Assembly: GCA_016212735.1 (NCBI GenBank)
Contig: JACRDZ010000229.1
Location: 1 to 8,353 of the forward strand
DNA from: Candidatus Firestoneibacteriota bacterium
GTDB taxonomy: Bacteria > JACRDZ01
Direction: 5' to 3'
Length of the DNA stretch: 8,353 bases
Of the stretch, positions 1 through 6,738 are shown piece after piece. Position numbers and translations under genes: made by a program. Below the pieces are notes generated by a model, which did no database searches, was not told where the DNA came from, and saw only the letters and a list, made by a program, of their open reading frames with translations. Within the stretch, counting starts at the first letter, position 1. Each line of letters begins with the position of its first letter.

Positions 1-14
1 AATTTCATCTTACT

Positions 15-40
15 CCCACAAGCGTTTTTAGAGATGTGGG
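15..40. repeat. Short inverted repeat (hairpin) at left edge
   Basis: CCCACA (15-20) and TGTGGG (35-40) are perfect 6-bp complementary arms around a 14-base loop. No T-run follows either arm, so it does not look like a Rho-independent terminator. It lies just left of the repeat copy at 55-150. It could be the end of another repeat, part of the truncated left side of that copy, or the tail of an upstream transcript. No gene is visible in 1-174. Confidence 0.35.
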
Positions 41-54
41 TAATAGTTAGCATA

Positions 55-150
55 TAGAGGACACAGAGGGGGGAGAACTTAAAAACTCTTCTAACTCATT
101 AATATTTAAAGGTTTCTCTGTGTTCTCTGTGGTTAAGTTTTGACATTACC
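55..150 (+). repeat. Left-truncated copy of CCACAGAG-type interspersed repeat
   Basis: This stretch matches 3049-3143 with about five differences plus one extra G in a G-run, in the same orientation. Weaker similarity may continue left to about position 45. It contains AGAGGACACAGAG (56-68), which can pair with CTCTGTGTTCTCT (116-128): 12 Watson-Crick pairs and one G-U pair if transcribed. It ends in TTTTGACATTACC (138-150), the same right terminus as the complete copy. The matching left terminus (GGTAnTGTCAAAA) is absent from 1-54, so this copy is truncated, rearranged, or a shorter variant. It ends 24 bases before the aminotransferase start codon and so makes up much of that gene's leader. 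Confidence 0.7.
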
Positions 151-174
151 GAAAAATTGGAAAGGATATTTATT

Positions 175-1311
175 ATGAAAAAAAATTATTTATTAACACC
201 AGGACCAACAGCAGTCCCTCCAGAAGTGGCTCTGGAAATGGCAAAGCCAATGATTCATCATCGTACACCTGTGTATACAGAAGTTTTTAAAAAAGTAAAT
301 GAAGGAATGAAATATATTTTCCAGACAAAGAATGATGTATATGTTCTTGCATCCTCAGGTACAGGTGCTATGGAAACAGCTGTTGTGAATATATTATCTC
401 CTGGAGAAACAGCGCTTATTGTTAGAGGTGGAAAATTTGGAGAACGATGGGGTAAGATTTGTGAGGCTTATGGTATAAAAACTATTAATTTGGATATAGA
501 ATGGGGTTCTGGAGTAAAACCTGAAGCTATAGAAAAAATCCTTAAAGAAAATAAAGAAATTAAAGCTGTATTTACAACTTTAAGCGAGACATCTACTGGA
601 GCAAGAACTGATATTGAAGCTTGCGGTAAAATAGTAAAAGAAACAGAAGCCGTTTTGATTGTAGATACAATAAGCGGTTTGGGAGCAGAAGAATTTTATA
701 CAGATAAATGGAATGTTGATGTAGCTGTCGCTGGTTCACAGAAAGCTCTAATGCTTCCTCCCGGACTTGCTTTTATAACTTTGAGTGAAAAAGCATGGAA
801 ATTACAGGAAAAATCAAAAGCGCCGAAGTTTTACTGGGATTTGAAAAAAGCAAAAAAATCATTAGCAGATGGAGAAACACCTTTTACTCCTGCAATATCT
901 CTTATCATAGGTTTAAATAAAGCAATACAGATTATACAGGAAGAAGGGATTGAAAATGTTGTAAAAAGACATGCAAAATTGGCTAAAGCAACGCGTGAAG
1001 CTGCCAAAGCCATAGGGCTTGCTCTTTTTGCACCTGATGCACCAAGCAGCTCAGTAACTCCTGTAAAAGTCCCTGAAGGTATTGATTGTTCTGCTTTTAT
1101 TAAAAAGTTAAAAAGTAAATATGGAGTTACAATAATTGGAGGGCAGGATCATCTTAAAGGTAAAATATTTAGAATAGCACATCTTGGTTATATGGATATA
1201 TTTGATATCATAATTGTTATTTCAGCAATAGAAATGGTACTGTCAGAACTTGGTTATAAGGTTGAACTTGGTAAAGGTGTTGGTATAGCTCAAAAAGTAT
1301 TAATGGAATAA
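175..1311 (+). CDS. Class V (AGXT-type) aminotransferase, probable phosphoserine aminotransferase
   Basis: A PLP-dependent aminotransferase of 378 residues, the usual size for the alanine-glyoxylate/serine-pyruvate group of class V (fold type I). The family N-terminus LLTPGPTAVPPEV is at residues 6-18. SGTGAME (61-67) is the cofactor phosphate-binding turn, D164 in VDTISG contacts the pyridine nitrogen, K190 in AGSQKAL is the Schiff-base lysine, and R333 in IFRIAHLG should bind the substrate carboxylate. The ATG at 175 is chosen over the TTG at 157 because AAAGGA (161-166) is well placed before it and the protein then begins at the family N-terminus. The gene lies 25 bp before serA with no terminator between, so the two are probably cotranscribed. 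That neighbour suggests it converts 3-phosphohydroxypyruvate and glutamate to phosphoserine in place of a classical SerC, which it does not resemble. Serine-glyoxylate or alanine-glyoxylate transamination is the main alternative. Family assignment is secure; the substrate is inferred. Confidence 0.92.
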   Translation: MKKNYLLTPGPTAVPPEVALEMAKPMIHHRTPVYTEVFKKVNEGMKYIFQTKNDVYVLASSGTGAMETAVVNILSPGETALIVRGGKFGERWGKICEAYGIKTINLDIEWGSGVKPEAIEKILKENKEIKAVFTTLSETSTGARTDIEACGKIVKETEAVLIVDTISGLGAEEFYTDKWNVDVAVAGSQKALMLPPGLAFITLSEKAWKLQEKSKAPKFYWDLKKAKKSLADGETPFTPAISLIIGLNKAIQIIQEEGIENVVKRHAKLAKATREAAKAIGLALFAPDAPSSSVTPVKVPEGIDCSAFIKKLKSKYGVTIIGGQDHLKGKIFRIAHLGYMDIFDIIIVISAIEMVLSELGYKVELGKGVGIAQKVLME

Positions 1312-1336
1312 CAAATAAAGGAGGAAGCATATTACT

Positions 1337-2920
1337 ATGTTTAAAATTCTTGTTAGTGATGCCCTTTCAGAAGAAGGTATAAAAATTCTTAAAGATAATA
1401 AAAAAATAGAACTGACTATTAATACAAAACTTACTCCGGAAGAACTTTTAAAAGAAATTCCTAAATATGATGTTTTACTAATCAGAAGCGGTACTAGGGT
1501 AACAAAAGAAGTAATTAATGCTGCGGTAAATTTAAAGATAATAGGGAGAGCTGGGGTAGGGGTAGATAATGTTGATACAGAAGCTGCATCAAAACGCGGT
1601 ATTATTGTAATGAATACACCTGAAGGCAATACTATTTCTACTGCAGAACTTACTTTTTCCAATCTAATGGCTGTTGCAAGAAATATTCCTCAGGCAAACA
1701 GTTCTTTAAAATCTAAAAAATGGGAAAGGAAACAGTTTACAGGTGTCGAATTAAAAGGCAAAGTATTAGGTGTTATTGGTCTTGGAAGAATAGGATTTGA
1801 AGTTGCCAAACGTGCAAAGTCTTTTGAAATGAAAGTAACTGCTTATGATCCTTTTATTTCTCTGGAAAAAGCCGAATCCGCAGGGATAAAACTGGCAAGT
1901 CTTGAAGAGATATATTCTTCATCAGATTTTATCACCATTCATACACCTTTAACCAATCAAACAAAATATTTAATAGATGAGTCTGCGCTCGCAAAAATGA
2001 AACCCGAAGTTAGAATAATAAATTGTGCAAGAGGCGGGATAATTAAAGAATCTGCACTTTATGAAGCATTAAAAAACAAAAAAATTGCTGGTGCGGCTTT
2101 AGATGTATTTGAGAATGAACCTCCTCTGGAAAGCCCATTGCTTGATCTTGATAATTGTGTTGTTACACCTCATCTTGGTGCTTCAACCACCGAAGCACAG
2201 GAAAATGTTGCAGTAGATGTGATTAAACAGGTTTTGGATGCTTTGTTTGAAAACAGAATTGTTAATGCAATCAATGTACCATGCGTTGACCCTGCTGTTT
2301 TGAAAGAACTAACTCCTTATCTGTCTCTAGCAGAAAAAATGGGAAATTTTTTGGGACAAATGGGGGAACAACATACTCGCAAAATTGAGATAATGTATAG
2401 CGGTGAAATTGCAAAATATGATGTTAAACCAATTACTACAGCATTTATTAAAGGTTTTTTACAGCCTATTTTGAAAGATACAGTTAATTTTGTGAATGCA
2501 CCATTCATTGCTAAAGACAGAGATATAAAAGTTATCGAACAGAAAACAACGGAAGTAGAAGATTTTACAAATTTAATTTCAGTAAAAATAGAAACTGATA
2601 AGATAAAGACCTTTATTTCAGGTTCTCTTCTGGATAAAAAATTGCCTCGTATTGTAAAGATAGATGATTATATGGTAGATATAGTACCAACTGGAAATTT
2701 ATTAATATGTTCTAATTATGATATCCCTGGTATTATTGGCAGACTTGGCACTATTTTAGGAAGTCATAATATTAATATTGCAGGAATGAGATATGGAAGA
2801 AAAGAAAAGGGCGGTTCAGCTCTATCTCTTTACATGGTGGACACTGAAATTCCTTCAAATGTTATAAAAGAAATCGAAAAAATTAATGGAATTGAATGGG
2901 TAAAGACTATTTCTCTATAA
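1337..2920 (+). CDS. serA: D-3-phosphoglycerate dehydrogenase (long form with ACT domain)
   Basis: Oxidises 3-phosphoglycerate to 3-phosphohydroxypyruvate with NAD+, the first step of the phosphorylated serine pathway, in the cytoplasm. The 527 residues match the long (type I) form. Substrate-domain motifs RSGTRVT (50-56) and GRAGVGVDNVD (70-80) come first. The Rossmann motif GLGRIG (148-153) follows, with D171 at the end of strand 2, which favours NAD over NADP. The catalytic residues are R232 in NCARGG, E261 in FENEPP and H279 in TPHLGAS. Residues about 320-445 form the intervening (ASB-type) domain. Residues about 455-527 form a C-terminal ACT domain (LLICSNYDIPGIIGRLG), the usual site of serine feedback inhibition. 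AAAGGAGG (1317-1324) precedes the ATG by 12 bases, a slightly long spacing. It is the second gene of a cassette with the aminotransferase. No serB-like phosphatase is visible in the window. Confidence 0.97.
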   Translation: MFKILVSDALSEEGIKILKDNKKIELTINTKLTPEELLKEIPKYDVLLIRSGTRVTKEVINAAVNLKIIGRAGVGVDNVDTEAASKRGIIVMNTPEGNTISTAELTFSNLMAVARNIPQANSSLKSKKWERKQFTGVELKGKVLGVIGLGRIGFEVAKRAKSFEMKVTAYDPFISLEKAESAGIKLASLEEIYSSSDFITIHTPLTNQTKYLIDESALAKMKPEVRIINCARGGIIKESALYEALKNKKIAGAALDVFENEPPLESPLLDLDNCVVTPHLGASTTEAQENVAVDVIKQVLDALFENRIVNAINVPCVDPAVLKELTPYLSLAEKMGNFLGQMGEQHTRKIEIMYSGEIAKYDVKPITTAFIKGFLQPILKDTVNFVNAPFIAKDRDIKVIEQKTTEVEDFTNLISVKIETDKIKTFISGSLLDKKLPRIVKIDDYMVDIVPTGNLLICSNYDIPGIIGRLGTILGSHNINIAGMRYGRKEKGGSALSLYMVDTEIPSNVIKEIEKINGIEWVKTISL

Positions 2921-2938
2921 TCAGATATTAAACTTTAA

Positions 2939-3143
2939 GGTACTGTCAAAAGTAACATGAAAAAGAGGGGAAAAATATAAACCACAGAGGTCACAGAGTT
3001 TATTTTAAATTTTAAATAGCTTAATAAGCTAATAATTTAGAGGGCACATAGAGGGCACAGAGGGGGAGAACATAAAAACTCTTCTAACTCATTAATATTT
3101 AAGGGTTTCTCTGTGTTCTCTGTGGTTAATTTTTGACATTACC
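2939..3143. mobile_element. MITE-like non-autonomous element with terminal inverted repeats
   Basis: A 205-bp stretch bounded by GGTACTGTCAAAA (2939-2951) and TTTTGACATTACC (3131-3143). These are inverted copies of one another with one mismatch in 13. Nested inside is a second inverted pair, AACCACAGAGGTCACAGAG (2980-2998) with CTCTGTGTTCTCTGTGGTT (3109-3127), 17 of 19 complementary. A direct repeat of GAGGGCACA follows at about 3040-3048 and 3051-3059. The perfect palindrome TAGCTTAATAAGCTA is at 3017-3031. It has no coding capacity. No target-site duplication is obvious in the flanks. It starts 18 bases after the serA stop and ends 22 bases before the lipoprotein start, so it fills almost the whole intergenic space. 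Its right 95 bp recur at 55-150. The element type is inferred from architecture; no transposase in the window explains its movement. Confidence 0.65.
3017..3031. repeat. Perfect 15-bp palindrome inside the element
   Basis: TAGCTTA-A-TAAGCTA has 7-bp arms around one central base, within the AT-rich left half of the complete element and absent from the truncated copy. It may be a structural part of the element or a chance AT-rich palindrome; nothing links it to a known binding site. Confidence 0.4.
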
Positions 3144-3165
3144 AATTGAATTGAGAGGAGAATTT

Positions 3166-4533
3166 ATGTATAAAAAACACAGTAATATTTTGTTGTTTGC
3201 AATTTTTATTTTAATATTATTAGGATTAGCATGTGGTACGGAAGATAAAAAAAGCAATAATAGTCCACCAATTGCAAAAGCTGGTAATTCTATACCAATT
3301 GCAAATGCTGGTAATGACCAGAATGTTACAGTAGGGACTCTTGTATTGCTTGATGGAAGTGCCAGTACAGATGCTGATAGTGACTCTCTGACTTATACAT
3401 GGGCATTTGTTTCAAAACCTGTTGGTAGCAATGCAATTTTTTCTGATTCAAAAGCTGTTAAACCAACCTTTACGGCTGATTTAGAAGGTAATTATGAAAT
3501 AAGTCTGGTTGTGAATGATGGAAAAACAAATAGTGAAGTAGATATAGTAGTTATTATAACTATCGATCCAATTGCAAATTTGAAGTATCGAGTATATGAT
3601 GCAGAATATAGCAAACAATTAGACAAAATTATTATGATTTCTTCCAATCCGAATCAGCTCCATATATATGATCCTATTACAAAAGTTGATTCATCTATTG
3701 ATTTACCACTGGCTCCAAATTGTGTATCTGTAAGCCCGGATGGTTTATATGCAGTGGTCGGACATAATGCATGGATTTCATATATAAATTTAAGCTTAGT
3801 CACTTTAGTAAAAACATTTCCTGTTACTACAGATGTATTGGATATTATACTGGCTGGAAATGGTTATGTATATGCTTTCCCAAGAACTGATCAATGGGAA
3901 TATATTCGATGTGTTAATATTGAAACTGAAATAGAAACACAACACACAGGGAGTAGCATTTATGCTGGTACATTAGCTAAGTTACATCCAAATGGAAAAA
4001 CAATTTATGGAGCTGATAATGGGCTTTCACCATCAGATATAGAAAAATATAGCATAGAAAATGGAACTGCAGAGTACTTATATGATTCTCCATACCATGG
4101 AGATTATGAAATGGGTGGCAACTTATGGATATCTGAAGATGGGCTTAGAATATTTACTAGAGCTGGAAATGTATTTCGCTCATCTGAAATTAAAAATCAG
4201 GATATGACTTACAATGGCTCTTTAAGTGAACTTAAATTCATAGAACATTTGAGTCATTCTTCATTATCTAATAAAGTCATTGTAATACCTGGGATACCTT
4301 GGTGGGATGAAAATAATCAGGATACAGAATTACAGATATATGATTATGATTTTCTTTCTTTTGAAAAAAGCATCAAACTTCCAAGTTTTTTTGCTAAAAA
4401 TAATTTTTATTTAGGACATGGTAAATTTGTCTTTTTTAATAGTAATGGTAGTAAATATTTTATTGTGATTCAAGCTGATGAAAGTTCTGGGATGCTTAAT
4501 GATTTCGGTATTGTAAGTTATAATTATGAGTAA
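3166..4533 (+). CDS. Putative lipoprotein with PKD-like domain and propeller-like C-terminal region
   Basis: Predicted 455-residue exported protein of unknown function. Residues 1-22 form a signal peptide (KKH, then a long run of L, I and F) ending at C23. The lipobox is G-L-A-C, with glycine at -3 where L, V or I is usual, so lipidation is likely but not certain. There is no Asp at +2. Residues 44-133 form a PKD/REJ-like beta-sandwich, with the family motifs ANAGNDQNVTVG, LDGSASTDADSDSLTYTW and a closing NYEISLVVNDG. Residues about 138-455 contain repeated beta-strand blocks (e.g. QLHIYDP, VSVSPDGLYAVVG, AKLHPNGKTIYGADN), suggesting a beta-propeller of the YVTN or surface-layer type; this is inference. 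The ATG at 3166 is chosen over a TTG at 3133 because GAGAGGAG (3153-3160) lies just before it and it gives a proper signal peptide; the TTG lies inside the repeat terminus. A probable cell-surface or periplasmic binding protein. Confidence 0.85.
   Translation: MYKKHSNILLFAIFILILLGLACGTEDKKSNNSPPIAKAGNSIPIANAGNDQNVTVGTLVLLDGSASTDADSDSLTYTWAFVSKPVGSNAIFSDSKAVKPTFTADLEGNYEISLVVNDGKTNSEVDIVVIITIDPIANLKYRVYDAEYSKQLDKIIMISSNPNQLHIYDPITKVDSSIDLPLAPNCVSVSPDGLYAVVGHNAWISYINLSLVTLVKTFPVTTDVLDIILAGNGYVYAFPRTDQWEYIRCVNIETEIETQHTGSSIYAGTLAKLHPNGKTIYGADNGLSPSDIEKYSIENGTAEYLYDSPYHGDYEMGGNLWISEDGLRIFTRAGNVFRSSEIKNQDMTYNGSLSELKFIEHLSHSSLSNKVIVIPGIPWWDENNQDTELQIYDYDFLSFEKSIKLPSFFAKNNFYLGHGKFVFFNSNGSKYFIVIQADESSGMLNDFGIVSYNYE
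3268..3315 (+). repeat. 27-bp-period tandem duplication inside the lipoprotein gene
   Basis: Two 21-base units (3268-3288 and 3295-3315) differ at one base and are offset by 27 bp, an in-frame nine-codon step. They encode PIAKAGN and PIANAGN, the opening motif of the PKD-like domain. The first copy sits in the linker after the lipid-anchor cysteine and has no domain of its own behind it. A replication-slippage duplication that lengthened the linker is the simplest reading. Confidence 0.75.
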
Positions 4534-4544
4534 AATATATATGA

Positions 4545-4764
4545 ATGATAAATTTCAAAAAAATTATCGCTCTTGCAGGAAAACTGTGTTCAGGGGATGG
4601 AATGTGACTTGCCAGATATGCCATGAATTCCGAAATACTATATCTCTGATTTACACGAAAAGGATTCATATAAATCTAGATACAACAGTTGAAACTATTT
4701 ATGGAAATCAACAAGGTGGACGGAAGGATTTTATTATGGATTAGATGAATTCTGGAATAATTAA
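4545..4764 (+). pseudogene. Possible decayed gene, start resembling a P-loop nucleotide kinase
   Basis: From the ATG at 4545 the frame reads MINFKKIIALAG followed by KLCSGDGM, then a TGA at 4605-4607. The pattern hydrophobic strand-AGKxCSGxG resembles the start of a P-loop kinase (Walker A of the GKxxSGK type) with Asp where the phosphate-binding lysine should be. One base out of phase, 4627-4764 reads IPKYYISDLHEKDSYKSRYN, a TGA, then NYLWKSTRWTEGFYYG and LDEFWNN before a TAA at 4762-4764, which looks protein-like. This suggests one gene broken by a frameshift and TGA stops. TGA is unlikely to be recoded, since the intact genes nearby have no in-frame TGA and use TGG for Trp. A third frame is open from 4526 to 4744 but gives an unconvincing peptide. 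There is no clear ribosome binding site. This may be chance. Confidence 0.28.
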
Positions 4765-4798
4765 TATTTTGTACACTTTATTAACTCTTTATTACTTT

Positions 4799-5303
4799 TC
4801 AGACTTCAAAATCCTTATGAATATTCATGACTTGCCTTGTGAATTTATAATAAAGTTTGAAAATGCCGGGTATGTTTTTTAAAGGATATTTTCTTAAAAA
4901 TGATATTTGATTTGAAATAGGCCTGGTATTATTTTAGATCCTCATCCCGAAAGAACTCAAGCCCGACAAAAACTCTTTTTAATCCGATTCCCTTCCATTT
5001 TTTGATTAAATTGGGATTTTTTACAATCGTATCGCTTCTTCCGTAAAGAAAATATTGTTTCTTAATGCCTGCTTTTTTTATATGTTCGGCTAATGTTTTC
5101 ATTCTTTCGGTATCAAGAAGAGATTCATCATCGGCAAAAAAAACAAAATCTTCTTCTATTTGTTCCAGCTCCTTTACAATATTTTCAGGTTCTCTGGTTA
5201 AATATTGTCCTCCGGTTAATTTCCATAAAGCACAGAATCTGCACTTGAAATGACATCCTTTTGAAGTTTTACTTTTTTTAGGCTGGATTAAAAGTATTTT
5301 CAT
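4799..5303 (-). pseudogene. Radical SAM protein (B12-binding type), internally deleted remnant
   Basis: The gene starts at the ATG at 5303-5301, eight bases after GGAGG (5316-5312) and one base after the kinase-like gene's stop, so it is the third gene of that operon. The open part (5303-4929, 124 residues) begins MKILLIQPKK, the usual opening of the B12-binding domain of such enzymes. It then jumps within a few residues to TSKGCHFKCRFC, the CX3CX2C motif (C17, C21, C24) that holds the [4Fe-4S] cluster and binds S-adenosylmethionine. Roughly 150 residues of cobalamin-binding domain normally lie between. FADDESLLD and GLKRVFVGLEFF follow as barrel strands, then it stops at LK. One base out of phase, 4933-4799 reads through 44 residues, including FLRKYPLKNIPGIFKLYYKF, and ends KDFEV. 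This looks like the C-terminal tail of the same gene, with the rest of the barrel missing. The shortened protein is unlikely to be an active enzyme. The fold is certain from the cysteine motif; the deletion history is inference. Confidence 0.7.
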
Positions 5304-5304
5304 A

Positions 5305-6738
5305 TTATATACCTCCGGTATTCTCTTGTTCTTTTTTATAAACATCATAATAATTAAACTTGCTTCGGAGCCGGTATAAAAGGGTCCTGTGCCCGATAAT
5401 CAATCGCTGCCACCAGTTGTACAATGAATCATATTGAATAGTTTGCTGCCTTATCGATTCAGTATATGCTTCGATTCCCGATTTATAATAATCCGTATTT
5501 CCGAAGTCGAAAATTTTATTTTCCATAATAGGTTCCAATTGCCAGAATGACAGTTTTTTAATACATTCGATTTTTCCGGGCTCGATTTTCTTAAAATCGC
5601 TGCAAAGACAAACTTCTGCCATCAATTTATCAAAATTTTTCAAATCTTTATTTAAAATTGCTTTTTCAATATCATCAAAAAATCGTAATTTTTCGTCTGA
5701 TAAGTTTCTCTGGTTCCCAAAATCAATAACACCAAGTTTTCCGCCGTCCATGAAAATAAAATTTCCCGGATTTAAATCCGAATACATTGTTTTTGTTTTA
5801 AAAAATATCCGGAAATTGCATTTGGATATCAATTCCCCGTGGTGATTACGCAAGTTTTGATCTGGTTTGGAAGAAAGGAATTTTTTCAAATGACATCCCG
5901 GAATAAAATCCATAGTAAGTACCCGTTTGGTTGAATATTCATCATACACGCCGGGAATTATTATCTTATCTTCGTCTGTAAATAATTTTTTTACTTTTTT
6001 CATAAAATTTGCTTCTTTGATATAGTCAGTTTCAACCATAAACATTTTTTCGGCGTCTTTAAGATGGTCGATTAAAAATTTATATTCGCTTTTCATGTGC
6101 ATCGGCTGAAGAATGGCACGCAGATTATTCATATCTGATTGGATAGTTTTGGCAATATTGGGATATTGTATTTTTACAGCCACATCTTCACCGTTTTTGA
6201 GTTTTGCGCGGTGTACCTGCCCGATTGATGCCGCTGCAAAAGCCTTCTTATCAAATGAAGCAAAAATTTCTTCTGGTTCTCTTCCAAGTTCATCCAAAAG
6301 AACTTCTCTTATTAATGAATAATGCATAGGAGGGGCTTCAAATTGCAAGCTGCCGATGATATCGGAAATTTCTTCCGGTATTACATGAGGGATATTGCTT
6401 AAAACTTGTCCTGCCTTCATGATAATACCCCGCAGATAACTCATTGTTCCCAGAAGTTTTAAGGCGGTTTTCAAATTAGTTTCATTGAGCAAACGCTGTT
6501 TTTCAGTTTTATTGACAAAGTTGCTTCTGAATGAATAAGCCAGATAACCAATTGCAATTTTTGCCTGCATGCTTCCCAAAATCCATAAACGCGGAATCGA
6601 ATTGAAAGGCATTGTTTTGGAAGAAATTCTTGCAATAAGGCTTTCCATAGAATCATTTGCAAAATTTTTATCATCGATTTCTTTTGGTATTGCATTGATA
6701 ATATCATTCATTTTTAAAGATGAATTTGAATTTATCAT
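5305..6738 (-). CDS. AarF/UbiB/COQ8 (ABC1) family kinase-like protein
   Basis: A 477-residue member of the ABC1 atypical kinase family, whose characterised members (UbiB, COQ8) are ATPases supporting quinone biosynthesis or lipid handling at membranes. Motifs in order: KAGQ (108-111) of the N-terminal KxGQ extension that covers the active site; AAAS (168-171) in place of a glycine-rich loop, then IGQVHRAKL; K189 in VAVK; ETDYIKEAN (236-244) with the conserved Glu; D321 and N326 in YSDLNPGN; and DFG at 339-341. The catalytic segment is usually H-A/S-D-P-x-P-G-N. Here it is Y-S-D-L-N-P-G-N, so the His and the first Pro are replaced while the metal-binding Asp and Asn remain. The ATG overlaps the TetR stop codon (ATGA) and has AGGAGGA (6750-6744) before it, so translation is probably coupled. 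Placement after a TetR gene and before a radical SAM gene suggests a lipid- or quinone-related role, not ubiquinone synthesis in particular. Substrate unknown. Confidence 0.9.
   Translation of the reverse strand: MINSNSSLKMNDIINAIPKEIDDKNFANDSMESLIARISSKTMPFNSIPRLWILGSMQAKIAIGYLAYSFRSNFVNKTEKQRLLNETNLKTALKLLGTMSYLRGIIMKAGQVLSNIPHVIPEEISDIIGSLQFEAPPMHYSLIREVLLDELGREPEEIFASFDKKAFAAASIGQVHRAKLKNGEDVAVKIQYPNIAKTIQSDMNNLRAILQPMHMKSEYKFLIDHLKDAEKMFMVETDYIKEANFMKKVKKLFTDEDKIIIPGVYDEYSTKRVLTMDFIPGCHLKKFLSSKPDQNLRNHHGELISKCNFRIFFKTKTMYSDLNPGNFIFMDGGKLGVIDFGNQRNLSDEKLRFFDDIEKAILNKDLKNFDKLMAEVCLCSDFKKIEPGKIECIKKLSFWQLEPIMENKIFDFGNTDYYKSGIEAYTESIRQQTIQYDSLYNWWQRLIIGHRTLLYRLRSKFNYYDVYKKEQENTGGI

Noticed and set aside
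140..168. TTGACA in the repeat terminus (140-145, and 3133-3138) as a -35 box
   Set aside because: A -10 box at normal spacing would fall on the ribosome binding sites or start codons of both genes, and no TATAAT-like hexamer is present there.
157..174. TTG start six codons upstream of the aminotransferase ATG
   Set aside because: The ribosome binding site at 161-166 lies inside this extension and serves the ATG at 175, where the family N-terminus begins.
1300..1662. Open frame antisense to the start of serA
   Set aside because: It lies entirely over confidently assigned genes and encodes a low-complexity hydrophobic shadow peptide. The same applies to other antisense frames over the aminotransferase, serA, kinase-like and tetR genes.
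3133..3165. TTG start for the lipoprotein gene inside the repeat end
   Set aside because: It would put 11 residues before the signal peptide; the ATG at 3166 has its own ribosome binding site and gives a normal signal sequence.
4605..4707. In-frame TGA codons at 4605 and in the following frame as recoded Trp or Gly codons
   Set aside because: Intact genes in the window contain no in-frame TGA and use TGG for Trp; tetR appears to end naturally at a TGA.
4526..4744. 72-codon open frame overlapping the end of the lipoprotein gene
   Set aside because: Its peptide is unlike a folded protein and has no ribosome binding site; neighbouring frames in the same stretch look more like decayed coding sequence.
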